Made by a program: the position numbers and the translations under genes. Source: Lepeophtheirus salmonis (lineage: Eukaryota > Arthropoda > Copepoda > Siphonostomatoida > Caligidae). From it: a DNA stretch of 64,000 nt. Positions within the stretch are counted from its first letter, which is position 1. Each line of letters begins with the position of its first letter. Of this stretch, positions 1-12,039 are shown piece after piece. A model generated the notes under the pieces. The model did no database searches and had not been told where the DNA came from. It saw only the letters and a list, made by a program, of their open reading frames with translations. The DNA is taken from NCBI RefSeq assembly GCF_016086655.4, contig NC_052140.2:17112001-17176000 (forward strand). The letters run 5' to 3'.

Positions 1-170
1 TTTCTATTATATGCCCCTTCCTCTTGGAGCGGTTTTAGAAGCCGTAGACTGTACTCTTTGGAAAACTGACTATCTTTTTGATGTATGGTAGGTTTTGTCC
101 CACGCAAGCAAATACGATAATGGGGTTCCTCCAGATCTCCAACATCGTCAATTTTTGTTTTAACTTAAAT
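1..170 (-). pseudogene. Mariner transposase N-terminal (helix-turn-helix) fragment
   Basis: Read on the minus strand, about positions 120 to 20 give a helix-turn-helix-like peptide containing VSFPKSTVYGF, the recognition-helix pattern (F-P-K-S-T-V-Y) at the N-terminus of many Tc1/mariner transposases. A stop follows directly after it, and the flanking frame is disrupted. It is cut by the window edge, so its true extent is unknown. Only the DNA-binding part is seen; no catalytic residues are present in the window. It would have bound its own terminal repeats when intact. Other helix-turn-helix families are possible, but the abundance of mariners nearby favours this call. Confidence 0.5.
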
Positions 171-1330
171 CTTACACTACTAACCTAAAGTAAGGCTCAA
201 TCTCTTACTTTAAAAATTCAAAAAAAAGAGTTAAAGGTTTTTCTTAAGGAGTTAAAGATGGTTCAGATTTAACTGAACGACCTTGTTTACATATTGAATA
301 AATAAATCACCGTAGCTCATTGACAACACGATTAGGAGAAGTGATTCTCTTGAACTTAACACATTAATGCCAATAATTATTTACATCAAAATTTCAGGTA
401 ATTGTTTTTTTTTGTTTGTCTCATAGTAGTAATTCATTTGAATTCGTTCAGATTAAAAACAAAATACTACTCATTCATTTACCTTGTAGACACTTATTTA
501 AATTATCTTTGTATATTTTTTTTTACAAAATCTAATCTAAGTCTTAAAGTAAAAAGAGATAAATAAAAAATTAATTTAATTATGAAGACGTAAGTATACA
601 AAAAAAAAAAATAATAAAAAAAAAATAAGCTACTAAGTCGTATTTTAGTTTTTTTAAATATTATTATTTAATTAAAAAATGCATTGAATCTCTGTCAATT
701 TAAAACTCTGTTTTGTTAATTGCAAATTCTTGCATGCAAACAATTTTAAGAAAAATACAATTACGTGAGTGACGTGCAAATGTTCTATTAAATAATAATT
801 ATATTTAATTTAGCTCATAAATATTAGATTCAAGAAGAGTTGAGTTATACTAGGCAAAATTTAAATATATGGTGAATTTTACTAACGAGCAAAACATTTT
901 TGCCGTGTTTATGGATTTCAATTAAAAATATATTCAATTTAAATTAGTATATTATGCATAGTTTAAAATAATATTATTCACCAGTATGTTAAAAAATAAA
1001 TCAAAAATAAGCATGATCTTCCAGACTATTTGAAGCATGTATTGGAGGAGAGAATCTTATTTGTCATAACATTTCATTAGATCAGCTACAAGCAGCTATG
1101 AGGGGGGGGGGGGAGAAATTTAGATATATTTAAAGACATGGTTAATAGTTTCCTTGACTATTATTTAAAATTATATTCCAGTACAAGAAGGACGTATACT
1201 TATAGCTCCACAACAAGTACTCTCTATTTTTTAATTTGTTTCATACTTTAAAAAATATCTCTGGGTAAAGTCCTACTTTTTATCCACGGCCATTAACTTC
1301 ATTTCATTCTGTTTTTGTCTGAATTAATAA
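171..1330. other. AT-rich non-coding stretch with a G12 run
   Basis: No coherent reading frame on either strand. It consists of A/T tracts apart from a run of 12 consecutive G residues at 1102-1113, which stands out sharply from the base composition around it. Confidence 0.6.
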
Positions 1331-2479
1331 TTTCTTCAGAGTCTTTATCTTACTCTTGTTTCATCGTGTTTCATTAATATCATCTTATTTACCTTCCAAG
1401 TTGTTATCTCCTGCCTTTTCCTCTTCCAACTGCTCTGCTCCTCGAGTCGCAGTTTTGATCCATTTTTATACTGACTTATCATCCTAAGTCTTAGCAATCC
1501 CCAATAGCATTTTTGTAAAAAAAAATTAATATTACTACATCCCTTTTTGTTAGGTTTAAAAAGCAAAAAGTTCGTGCATCGCCTCGTTTAGTTAGGGTAT
1601 TCCATCAAAAAAATTGTTTTGCCTAAAAGATGCATGCGTTGGCAGGTTTAACCGGATTTTCTTCTAAAGTTAAATTTGAATCAATAAGTTTTGCATTCAT
1701 AAACTCTTTGGTTGTAATCCTCTGTCAAGTGACTTCTACAATGATTAGTTTATGTGTTTATTGTGACCTTGGAGATTTTTCGATTTTATTGACTTTTTCT
1801 TTATTTTTTTTCAAAATATGACTTAAGCAACTCTGAACAAAGGTGTTTGGCAGTATTTCTGATTCATTTATTTTTAAATGTTTCTTTCATTGGATACACA
1901 GAGTTGCACTGATTCAGTATTTGTAAAATTTATAAAATTACAATTACTTCAACTAACCTAGGAATCTTGTTTAAAATCCGTAAACATAAAGAATATTTTT
2001 TTCTCTATTAATCACCTGGGTACGAACCTATGTACATTGAGTTCAAGGGAATTATTTATCAAGAGCACATTTTCCATGAGCTACGACGATTGCATTCTAA
2101 ATTTTAATTCTACTTTACTTATTATATCCGTAAATTTGTTCATAAAAACGAGAAGGCACAAAATAACTTAATGTGGCCTTTTGTGCGATACAAAAGATGC
2201 TTGGCCTGTCCCTGTAGCAGAAGTAATAGCTTAGGAAGGAAATGAACAAGATTTTCTTTCGTAGTTATCTTCTTTACTCAAGTCTATAATTTCCAATTTT
2301 GACTCCAAGAAAAAAAATCATCTATATCAATGGTTAAAAAAAGGACATTTAAGACAACAAGCGACGTAATGATCGAGAAACTGAAGTAATTTTCAAAAGA
2401 ATATAACAAAATTATGTAGTATCAGCAAAATCAAGCACTTTAACGCACTTTAATTGGAACCTTTGATACAGACTATTGA
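1331..2479. other. Non-coding, nothing recognised
   Basis: Short open frames of 60-70 codons occur on both strands (1345-1566 minus, 1630-1821 plus), but their translations have the composition of random AT-rich sequence and show no motif I know. Confidence 0.5.
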
Positions 2480-3045
2480 CAGAGGATGGTTAGCAATATA
2501 TGAAGATTGAGTTACTAAGGCAGAAAGGAAATCTTAGATGCGTCTTACTACACACATCAGAGAATTGATGCAAAAAAGCGATGATGTTACCTAGCAGAAT
2601 ATTGACAGGAATAAATTTGGATAAAAAAAGTTGATGTGAAAAAAGGGATCTATGTCAGAAGATGTGGCATAGTCAAAGTCCACAGTCAATACAATAATAC
2701 GTTCTACTAAAGGTAATTTTTGCAAGGTTCCGTGTGATCTATTTGAGCACGCTGTGAAAAATATATATTGCAAATGTCGATAGACATAGTGAATGGATGG
2801 AAATTAGAATGTGGAGATCAGATCCCAGAACATTACAAGTTATAAGTCTACTCAATAGTATCTTTGGGATTCCTAACAAAATTGCAAGGGATGGTAAACT
2901 GGAATTTAGCTCGAGTGAGTTAAAGTTGTTTTTATTGACGTCAAATATTGAACACCGAATGTCATCACAAGACTGGAAAAGTATAGAAAACATTGGAATA
3001 ATAGGTCTCATTCTTTTGAGGAAGAGAAGAGTAGGTTTTGATTAA
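2480..3045 (+). pseudogene. Ty3/gypsy-type integrase fragment
   Basis: The plus strand carries a decayed retrotransposon integrase. A degenerate HHCC zinc-binding region lies at about 2510-2670 (LHTSEN, then a C-x-x-x-x-x-x-C pair ending DLCQK). The catalytic core starts at about 2775 with VDRHSEWMEI, which contains the first catalytic Asp. Downstream, GIPNKIARDGKLEFSSSELK contains the second Asp in the D-G-x-x-F-S-S context typical of gypsy integrases. The last 82 codons (2797-3045) are open, while upstream there are stops and frame changes. The third catalytic residue (Glu) is not evident because homology fades after about 2990. No LTRs or other pol domains were found beside it. Inactive. 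Confidence 0.72.
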
Positions 3046-3560
3046 ATAAAAGATTGCTAGTCTATGAAAAGACAATGAAGTAGAAATGGATAGATTATTG
3101 AGATGAAACCATACAGTAAATATTTCATTAGTATGTCAAATGTAAGAGTTCTTGTCTGTAATCTACTACATTTAAGATTGATCATCAGATCTGGATGATG
3201 TTGACTATTTTTTATGTAAGTGTTATTGGTGCATTATATTCAGTTATAATGAATCATTATTTTATACCCAGAAGGAAAATGTGTGGTATTTATGTTATTT
3301 TATATATTCTTAATAATTATTGGATGTAACAGTGACGTCATGATAGAAAGTGTGAGGATTAATAAAGATTCACTTAGTTATGATACAATAGCCTGAAAAA
3401 ATCAGCTCAATATGTCCAATGAATAACTTTATATATTTATGGTTTAAGTTTAATTACCAAATTATAGGGCTTAATGACATTTCAGAACAAATTACTGGTA
3501 TTTACTGGGATCACAATTTATCTATGCTGCCACTTTGGTGCACTCTCTGGAGCAAACACA
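3046..3560. other. AT-rich non-coding stretch
   Basis: No frame, repeat or motif recognised. It probably represents decayed flank of the gypsy fragment or neutral spacer. Confidence 0.45.
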
Positions 3561-3564
3561 AGCA

Positions 3565-3976
3565 CTAAGGCAGCTGATTTTTTGTTTTGTTAGATGCTTG
3601 TTTAAAAACCGTACGAGTTCCTTGTCCCAAATATTTGGAAAATGCATCAAGCCCTCCTTGGACTCTGCACCTGGAACAACAACACCTGTTCTTGCAGTTA
3701 AGATATAATTTAAGGCACCTAAAGGACTTAGCTCCTTTCCATATCTCCAAAATAATTATCCATATCTCCAAAACAATTTTATCTTGTTGTACCGATGGAT
3801 TTTTTTTTGTGTGTGGTGCAATCGAACGCAAACCAACCGAAACCCCTGATTCCCCAAAGAAGAACTTATTCGTAAGATCAAGAAGTAATTCCAAGATTTG
3901 CCAAAATTTTAAACAGCAAAAGCCTACTTTTACTTTTGGCCTTGTATTGAGACTGCAATTCACAGGGAAGGAGTGA
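3565..3976 (+). other. Unclassified stretch open on both strands
   Basis: About 410 bp are markedly less AT-rich than their surroundings and open for about 130 codons on both strands (plus 3587-3976, minus 3565-3963). The plus translation has repeated ISK(I/T)I segments and a Cys pair; the minus translation has a Cys-rich piece (NRCCCSRC). I do not recognise either. No start context, splice sites, TATA box or terminal repeats were identified. It may be a decayed repeat or LTR piece, or an exon; coding strand cannot be decided from the sequence alone. Confidence 0.3.
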
Positions 3977-4518
3977 TTGTATTATATAAAATCTATCAAA
4001 ATCTGTCAAGTTTTAAGAATCTGGCATTATTTTCTTATATGTCTGATAAAAATTTGGAGAAAAATATACGTTTGAAAAAATCCTTTACATGACACACATA
4101 ATTTACATATCCTGTATATAACATCTTGCATTAGTTTATCCTTGAATACCTATATATATTCAAATAAGAAATTAACCAACCAAAATATTCAATCTTCCTA
4201 TAATATATTCTCCATGGAATTGAAAAAAGCCTTTTATTTTGTATAAATCAAGGTTAACCAACATCAATGCTTGACATTCTTTAAAAAAAATCTAATTGTT
4301 TTCCTGCATTGTACGTCCCTCTTGGGGTAAAAATGAGCTCAGAAAATATTTGGATAAAGATCTCTCCACTTCCGCAGAGTGGAATAACTCTGACAATAAT
4401 TAATGATGAAATCAAGGTGTCTTAGAACACAGTCTACTTTGTCAAGCAGCAATTGGTCAGAAAAACAATAGTGGAGGTAATAAAAATACATCTAGTCAAT
4501 GTCGATGCGGACTCCTTC
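3977..4518. other. AT-rich spacer
   Basis: Nothing recognised between the doubly open stretch and the left terminal repeat of the mariner copy that begins near 4521. Confidence 0.45.
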
Positions 4519-4520
4519 TA

Positions 4521-5485
4521 CAGGGTGAGGTGTAAAAAATTTAAAAGCTGTTTTCACTTCTACGTATTCTTATTTTGTGCCATTTTAATGGCAAATTTTT
4601 GTATCAAAAGTTGGTAAAGAACAGTTTTCTACACGTTTATGCACTACGTATCCTTCCATTTTAAATGATGCCTTTAATACAGGGAGGAACAGAAGCACAG
4701 CTGGTCTTCATGAAGTCCAAGGACAGTTGTTTCCCCTCCTCTGTCACCATGTCCTTCAGGGCATTTAGATTCGGGAGAGAAGTCTTGTTTATAATGGCCT
4801 CTGAGACACATCGAACAGCAAAGTCCAGGGGGTTCGGGTTAGGCGTAAACAAGGCCCATGAAGGTCGCGTTGGGTGATGCTAAAGTCAATGGGTTTTGCC
4901 TTGGGTGAAGGCAAGGTCCAGGTGGTTAGCCTTGGCCGAAGACAAAGTCCAAAAGTCTGCCGACCAGAAGCCAACCATGATCTGCCTGATAAATTGTGCA
5001 ACTTTTTGGGCTAGTGTTCCTGGCACTATCTTGGGTAAACACATAGTAGTCGCTGTGGAATGTTGCCTTCAACCTTGGTAAGACATGGTACCTTTAGTAG
5101 AGGTATATTTGACTTTGTTATTACAGAAGTAGGGTGCTGTCAGACGCCATAATTCCGAGAACGATGACCGGAGCTAAATTTTGGTCCTGAAGGTTCCCTT
5201 GATTGAGGTCTTGATTCAACCGAAAAACAATAATTTCTCCTATTCTGAACAGCGTTCACTGTGAAGATCCTCCAGTCCGAGATTGACTTATGAGTGGAGA
5301 TATCGCGCACTCTCTGCCGTTTTGCTTGTTTCTTGGACATTTTTGTTCGCACAAAAATATAACAAACATGAAATTAAAGCTAATTGTCACTTCTTTGGAA
5401 TGGCAAATAGTACAAACTGTCAACTTTTAGAGCTGAGGCTTGACGGCATCGATGAGGATTCTAGTTTTAGGGTACTCACCTTGCA
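4521..5485 (-). mobile_element. Decayed mariner element, family M2, copy A
   Basis: A TA-flanked left terminal repeat begins CAGGGTGAGG at 4521. A diverged inverted partner ends near 5485 (CTCACCTTGCA). The transposase lies on the minus strand. Its N-terminal helix-turn-helix segment is at about 5345-5230, containing KKQAKRQRVRDI. Its C-terminal segment is at about 4860-4660, containing NPLDFAVRCVSEA, NKTSLPNLNALKD and SCASVPPCIKGII, the usual layout after the last catalytic Asp of salmon-louse-type mariners. The frame is broken several times and the roughly 965-bp length is below the usual 1.3 kb, so the middle is deleted. A sister copy lies at 47819-48563 on the same strand. Confidence 0.8.
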
Positions 5486-5942
5486 AGGATATGAGCGATG
5501 ATACTATCTGCAGCTATTTGTTTAGGTCATTGTCGCCTAAAAATGCAGCCACATTTGGATGCAAATAAACTCACCGACTTAGTTAAAAAGAATTATCTGT
5601 AGCTTTTCCTACTTCCTATAGAAATGTATGTTATTGTAGTTAAAAATGAAAAAGTTTCCTATTGTCAATACAACACCCAATAAAGCTATAATTTGTTGTG
5701 AAAGAAATATATCTTTTAAGATTTTAATGCATACTTTTTTTCTTTTTTGTAAAGAAAATTAATATATTTACATTTGTATAATGTATGAAGGATTTGGAAC
5801 TTAATATATAATTAATAGTAATTTTATAGTAAATAGGACATTAATTCCGTATATGAAATAAACAAATTAAATTAAAAAAATATTTATTTTAATTAATTCA
5901 AAAAGTTGAACGAAATATTTTCATATATATATATATAATATA
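5486..5942. other. AT-rich spacer ending in an (AT)n tract
   Basis: No gene seen. A short alternating AT run (about 5924-5941) immediately precedes the TA target of the next mariner element. Confidence 0.5.
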
Positions 5943-6480
5943 CAGGGTAGACCAGCAAAACATTAACTCCAAGAATAGATTTAGAAATATATCAATAATT
6001 AAGTAATTTCAATAATAGCAAAAAAAATCATGAAAACAAAACCTGCAGACAAGGTTTTTGATAAACTTTTTTGACTCCAGTTGTGCTTTATAGACCTGCT
6101 GATGGTCGTAGGAGCCAAAGAGAAGTCGTTGGCGAGGTGATTCGTCGTATTGTTAGGATCCTCCTTTATGTTATTCCCAAACATAAAGAGAACTTCGTAC
6201 ATCGAATATTAAATTATGCCCTCCCCTTTCTGACATCCTGGAAAAGTTTTCTTGATTTTTTTTTCAACTTGGCGAACTTACAAACAAGGCTCCGACAAAA
6301 CTTCACAATGTCTGAATTCTTCATCATGTCAACTCCAGCATCTAGGATATTTAAGATGCGCTGCCTTTTTGCTTAAAAAGGACGACGGAAACAAAATATC
6401 AAACCGTAATCACTCAACCTTTTCATAGTAATGAGAAAATAAACATTTATTAACAGGCTACATTTTGCTGCTGGACCCAG
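5943..6480 (-). mobile_element. Internally deleted mariner element, family M7
   Basis: The left end begins CAGGGTAGACCAGCAAAA directly after TA (5941-5942). The inverted right end, ending TTTTGCTGCTGGACCCAG at 6480, is directly followed by TA. The element is 538 bp. On the minus strand, about 6365-6255 gives QRILNILDAG and KNSDIVKFCRSL, a first helix-turn-helix-like segment. Further along, about 6135-6060 gives LAPTTISRSIK, matching the S-x-x-T-I-S-R recognition helix of mariner second DNA-binding domains. No DDE/D catalytic motifs remain, so the catalytic half is deleted. It is non-autonomous. Confidence 0.78.
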
Positions 6481-6482
6481 TA

Positions 6483-7024
6483 TATATTACTATAAACATA
6501 GTAAAAAGTGTAACAAGTCATTTTAATTGCTTAATAAAATGTGATTAGTAATTCAATAAGTTCATATTATAAGTCATAAGTATTATTTTGAATATAAAAT
6601 TCTTCGGAAATTACTACATTGGATAACTTCTTTTTAGACTGTTTTCTAAAATCGGTGACATCAAGTTGAGTGAATCAGGTATAGTTTTTTGTCAAATTTT
6701 GGTAAATTAAATTTTTTTTTTCTAGAGTTTTTACAAATTTGATACCCTTTCTTGGATTAAAATCTTATTTATTAGCGAACTGTGTAAAAATGAAATCCTA
6801 AAAATAAAACGTAGTTAATGACATGATAAACAATTTAATTAATCTAATAATTACGTCATTTAAATATGGTATTTTTTTTTTAAAGTAGTCCATCCTTTTT
6901 ATCCGTAAAGTTAAATCAATAAAATACCTTTTACCAATAATTATGAGTTTGTCGTTTCAACGACAAATACTTTATTCTTCTTATAATAATAAAATTACAT
7001 TTTTATTTTAAACAAAAACTGTTA
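6483..7024. other. AT-rich spacer
   Basis: No coding frame or repeat recognised. Confidence 0.5.
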
Positions 7025-7029
7025 TGAAA

Positions 7030-7470
7030 TATTTGATATTTTATCTGAATTTGGGAATCAAATGTGTACATACCAAGTTTTGATGAGGTTGCGCATATTA
7101 TATATAATAATAGCTTACAGACCACAGTCCTCACATTAATTAAAAGAAGAATTACTAGGTCAATAGAAACACCAGGTTAGACTATCATGTAATTAATCTT
7201 GCTACAAATTTTAATTTTATGAATTGTACCAATATTTGTTCAAGATTGAGAGAAGTTGACAGAATATCCAAACAATCATAGCCCATGGCGTCAATATAGC
7301 TCTAATTTTCAAATTTGATAGATCGTACCAAGTCCTGGGCAAGAGAAATAGGTGTTTTACAAAACACGCAACCACTCATACACTATGACGTCAATAATAA
7401 AAAGTGTTGTGGAAGTCAACATTAGTCATATTTGCGTTATGGCATAGTCTTATATTAATATTAACCTTTT
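7030..7470 (+). repeat. Dispersed repeat with two 99-bp subrepeats (5' part of the 51.2-kb element)
   Basis: Positions 7155-7470 align with 51205-51500 on the same strand. Both copies contain two imperfect direct subrepeats, here starting at 7227 and 7326 (99-bp spacing). The better-conserved second unit has CTGGGCAAGA, then AAACACGCAACCACTCAT, then a GACGTCA-like block and GTGGAAGTCAACAT. No ORF follows in this copy, so it is a truncated 5' region. About 7030-7115, just upstream, separately matches 26625-26700 and more weakly 12955-12990 (core TTGAAGAGGTTGCCTAT). Confidence 0.6.
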
Positions 7471-9879
7471 GAAGAATCCAAGTAAAACAGTTAATTAAAT
7501 TATCTAAGCCACAATTAAAAATTGCTAAATATGCTAATGAATCGTAAGCAAGGCCTTTTGAAATAAATTAAGAACTGCACATAATCTGATTTATTCTTGT
7601 AGAAACAAACTGAAAAGTATTGATGATAAAATGTAGAGTCAAAATAATATGAAGCCTTTTTTTAATTTTGGTTATAATATATTGTAGTTCACAATGGGAG
7701 GATTAAAGAATAAAAATATATTATATTGTCAAATTATACAATTTAATCAAGTTAATTTTTTATATTATAAACGTGATCTCAATTTTTTTTGTAAGGTTTC
7801 AAAATAAATTATTTATACTGCTTTTATATTATTATTAATATTTTATTTTTTCTTCTTCTCCCCCCTTTTATTTAACCTTTTTTACAAAAATATTATTTAA
7901 AAGTAAAATTTTCTAACAATAAAGCAAATAAATATAATTACATATTAGGTAGAATACACACAGAAAATTTAGCTACCTATAAAACTGAGAAAGAAAGAAA
8001 AGAATACGACATAAGTGTATTAAAGCGCCTAGAAAACAAAAGGACTAACGTCACATAATTATTATTCGTTTTCTGGATCAGTAGGTTTGGTAAATCCTTT
8101 GTTAAAAAATGTTGAAACGGCCATGCATCGTTTGAAAAGTTGAATTCTTCTCAAAATCCGACTATGAAGCCCATCCAAAATATTTACTACTCTTTTAGTA
8201 TTGACTTTATGTGAAGTTAGTATATTTATGGACAGTCATCTAGAGACTAAGCCATTCATTAAAGTTCAGAAAAATGTGAATCTTGTTGTCAAAATGGGGC
8301 CAAGAAATTAAAAGACTTTGATGTTCAACCTACTTTAAAACCTTTGTTCATTGGTACAATGGGCCTAATATTTACACATTTTCCTAATTTTGAAACGACT
8401 TTTTAGAGGGAAAAAGAATTACCGTAAATTACTAAGTATATAATAATTTGTTACGTAAATACATAAATACAAATGCTTTATTTTTATACTAATTGTTAAT
8501 AATATATACGTAAATGTAATTAATTAATTATAGAAATGGGTAATTCTTGGGTATTTTGAATCCCTTTATTAATAAAAAAAAGATAACCTCCTGGGTATTT
8601 TATATAACATCAATTCTTGCTTTCTTTAATCGAAAACGATGTTTTATTAAGGGAATTATAGCATTTCATTATGTGACCGTAATAAACAATTTGAATATTC
8701 AGTTACTAGACAAATTTTGACGGAATTGAGTTCAATATGTGTTCTTATCTAAAAATCTTTCTCGTTCTCATAAAAAGATCTACTCAAAAGCAATCTATCA
8801 AGAAGTATATAATTTATGAATGTATAAAGACATCTCATTGCGTGCATTGTATATAGATTTCCCTGATTCATATACGAGTGTTGTATAAAGAAGAAAAGAG
8901 TTGAATATCTACTGTATAAAATGAATGAAATTTTGCAGTTGTGTAGGTTTACTCATTAAAAAAAAGCAGGAAGTACTTAATAAAATTTATTTATGAATGA
9001 ATATGACTTTAGATGAGCATTAGAAACGAGCAAAAGTACTCATAAAATGATATTAAAAAAATCTGCATTTTTTATTATTATTTTTTATTCTTGAGGAGAG
9101 AACGTCTAACCATTAAGTAAGAAGCTACCTGTGAAAAAACGGAGTGTAACACCAAGGATTTGTTGAGTTGTTGCTATTTTCTTTATTATTAAAGCAAAAT
9201 GTGTAGCTTTGTCGACGCCTAATAAGTCTGAATAATATATGTGTAACATAATCTTACTTAATTTCAGTCAGTTGTTTAATAATAGACGGTTTTCTAATTT
9301 TTAAGTTCATTTTTTTTAATTGATAGACATAATTTTGTCTCAAGTATATATTTTTTTTAATATTTTGATAGAAATATTGTATATACCTATGTTTACAGTA
9401 TAAGAAAATTACTCAGTCTGAATACACAATATATACAGTACATATAACACAATTAAATTAATATTAATCTTCTACTATACATAAACTAAGCAACACTAAT
9501 GATTAAATTATTATCATTCATTTGTTGAAATCTTATTGAATCAAATAAGGAATATCGTTTATATATGACAGGATGTTCACAATATAAAGTATTGCTTGAC
9601 ATTTTTCTTAATTTATGACACAACTGTAAATTAACTTTCCTATCTACTATAGATATATATGTATCTTGAGTAGAGAATATGTCTTGTATCACCTTGCTTG
9701 ATATACATAATTTTGAACAGAAAGAAGTCAAATGAACTTGGACATATTAGACATCAAAAAGAGATATTTAGTCAATGTAATATATCGGGAAAAAAGTAAT
9801 TTCGTATTATTGGCTTTATTTTAATGCTTTTTAAGAATTGTTTTAATAATTCGAATTTAAGCCAAATATGTCCTATTCT
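7471..9879. other. Long AT-rich stretch, nothing recognised
   Basis: About 2.4 kb without a coherent frame. Translations around 8040-8330, where composition is slightly more balanced, show no motif. A minus open frame at 9486-9731 lies in AT-rich sequence and looks like chance. Confidence 0.5.
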
Positions 9880-10670
9880 GTTTGATACCTTGTTGACAAC
9901 GAGAATTCAACTTCATAATGCCCTTCTCGTAAATTCCATTGACCACAAACGTAAAAAACTCAGACAACCAATTTCAACAGACCTCTACTGATGCCAAATT
10001 TTTAACCCAAGCGCGTTGGCCACAGACGGGAACAGGTAGTAGTCACATAGTGCCAGATCTGGACTGTAGGGTGGATATACAGGAAAATCCTATCCGAGCT
10101 CCTGGAGCCTCTAGCATGTCGTCAAAGATGTGTGAGGCCTGGTGTTGCCATGATGATGTCATGTTGTCTCTAATCACAAATGTTGACCGCTTCTGTTCGA
10201 TCGTCAGCTTCAAAATGTCGAGTTGTTCATAGTTAAGGCCAAAACTGAGCAAGAAAATAAATTGCTTAAGCCATTATTGATGTATAACACGAACGGAAGG
10301 AGTATACTTTGCAAATTATCTTTGCCTCTTCGACGTGTTTTCCGTTTGAGGTAGTAAAACATGGGCATTTTCTTCATTTGAGACATCCATACTCGACGCA
10401 CGACAATTCACGACTGCACTGTTCAAGCGTTTGTACTATGTCGTATAATCTGATGTGACCAATAATGAACAAGATATACTTGTGAAAATAATAGCGGACA
10501 AGTCGAAATTACGTTTTCTCAAAACCAATTTGTACAGGAACATTATTTGTGAACTTGTTGCAATGACACCCTCTAAGCAAGACTGGAATTACTTTTATAG
10601 ATTATATTGTGTAAAAAGTAGTCAGGAATGTATACATGTTCAGTTTTTTATCCACTCATAGACTCGACTG
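9880..10670 (-). pseudogene. SETMAR/irritans-type mariner transposase, catalytic half, decayed
   Basis: On the minus strand, from about 10600 down, the reading passes through several frames. The second catalytic motif region reads HGNTRPHTS (about 10160), where the family normally has H-D-N-A-R-P-H; the key Asp is replaced by Gly here. It is followed by PPYSPDLALCDYYLF (about 10080-10035), the third D of the D,D34D signature. The tail contains NGIYEKGIMKL (about 9945), the mariner C-terminus. Upstream, EQLDILKLTIEQKR is also typical. Stops and frameshifts make it inactive. No terminal repeats were located. The helix-turn-helix half of similar elements occurs four times at 38.5-49.7 kb on the opposite strand. 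Confidence 0.8.
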
Positions 10671-11179
10671 ACAAAATGAAATAGAGAAAACTAATAAAAA
10701 AAATTATATGGTAGCTAGAATTCTATAAATTTGTTATTTTAGACAGTTGAATAATATGAAGGGGATTTATTATTTAGACAAGTTCAATCCTGCTCTAACA
10801 GCCACCTGTTTTGAATGTGTCACTGCACTAAGCAGCCATTTCAAGCTCCCACATCAGAATTTAAAAAAATTAAATAAAAACTGCACAAAGCGTGTCTCTG
10901 TAATCTCCTAGCCACCAGCCACATAAATTATTAAATATGCATGTACTACATAAGTTCATTGATGAACTTTCTTTTAGCTGTTACTTTTTTAAACTGACGT
11001 AGACTCTTGATTACAAAACAATGAAGGAGTGACCAGGTAAGACTTGTAGTCAAAAGTGTTCAAACCTGTCCTAAAAAAACGCAAACAACTTTTTTTTGTT
11101 GGCTATTTGAACAGGCGTTACCAACATTATAATTTAAGATATAAAATCTAAAAGTATAAAGTAACCAATAATGTGTGTG
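10671..11179. other. AT-rich spacer
   Basis: No frame or repeat recognised. Confidence 0.45.
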
Positions 11180-11470
11180 CTCATGAACGAACGAGAGTAA
11201 GACCGAGGCTTTTCTCGTCGGGAGTTATAAATGTAAGGTATTGTTGTACTTGGAGTAAAGGTAATTAAGGATTGACATCAACCCTAAATGTTCTTGCTAT
11301 ATACGGTGTAGGATATTCGTTTATTTCCTTCTTCTCCCGGATGCTTGCAGTTGATCTAATAAGACGTAATAACAACTGTTTTCCTCCTCAACATTCTTGA
11401 AGTTGTCAGGATTACTATGGTTTGTTTGTTTCTTTCTTTTGTTTTTACATAGTGTTGGGATATTTTTTAT
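11180..11470 (+). repeat. Dispersed repeat family R2, copy 1
   Basis: Aligns by eye with 40735-41040 on the same strand. Shared blocks are GGATTGACATC, a pyrimidine block TTCCTTCTTCTC, GTTGATCTAATAAGACGT and TGTCAGGATTACTATGGTTT. A shorter match to the pyrimidine block with adjacent TTGTCACAGCTGA is found inverted at 63497-63560 (best seen against copy 2). No protein coding potential is seen. Confidence 0.5.
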
Positions 11471-11834
11471 TTATCACTGTTTATATACCCTCTCTTGACA
11501 ATTTAACCGATTACACGTGATAGTTATTTAGGACGGTTAGAAAAAAGTCTAGAATGAAGTTTATACATACGTATATGACGTAAGTATGAAAATTATACTT
11601 ATAAAAATATCTCAAAAGATCCCTGGGACTCAGATAAGTAACCTGTTAATTAATTAATTTATTGCCAGTATCAGAAACATTTAAACCTATAAATATATAC
11701 TTTATTTTAATACATATTTGTTATTTAACTATAGGAGTTAATTTTAAAAATATTAATACACATATTCAAATATTTTTATTTTGTATTTTTATGAACAAAA
11801 TTTCGAGAGACATATCATAAATAGTTATGTAATG
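11471..11834. other. AT-rich spacer
   Basis: Nothing recognised. Confidence 0.4.
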
Positions 11835-11950
11835 ACTATTATTCGGTATAATTATAAAAATAATGTTGATGTTGTCCAGTATTGCGTCTGAAACACACAA
11901 ATGTTGCCTTTTCCTTACAGATTGGACATTTGCACCGTCCTATCCGAGGG
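11835..11950 (-). pseudogene. Possible piggyBac-like C-terminal cysteine-rich tail
   Basis: The minus strand encodes GRCKCPICKEKATFVCF followed by a His/Tyr-rich end HQHYFYNYTE and a stop. This spacing of Cys pairs then His at the very C-terminus recalls the cross-brace zinc finger that ends piggyBac-type transposases. The frame upstream is open for about 30 residues but shows no other piggyBac motif. A clearer piggyBac relic is at 19775-20335. An unrelated zinc-finger exon is possible. Confidence 0.25.
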
Positions 11951-12039
11951 ATCGATCTAATAAGGAGCAAACCATTCTCACCTATCAAACTCTTACTAGC
12001 TTTTTCTCTTAAAAAAATAGTTAGAAGCCGAATCAATAT

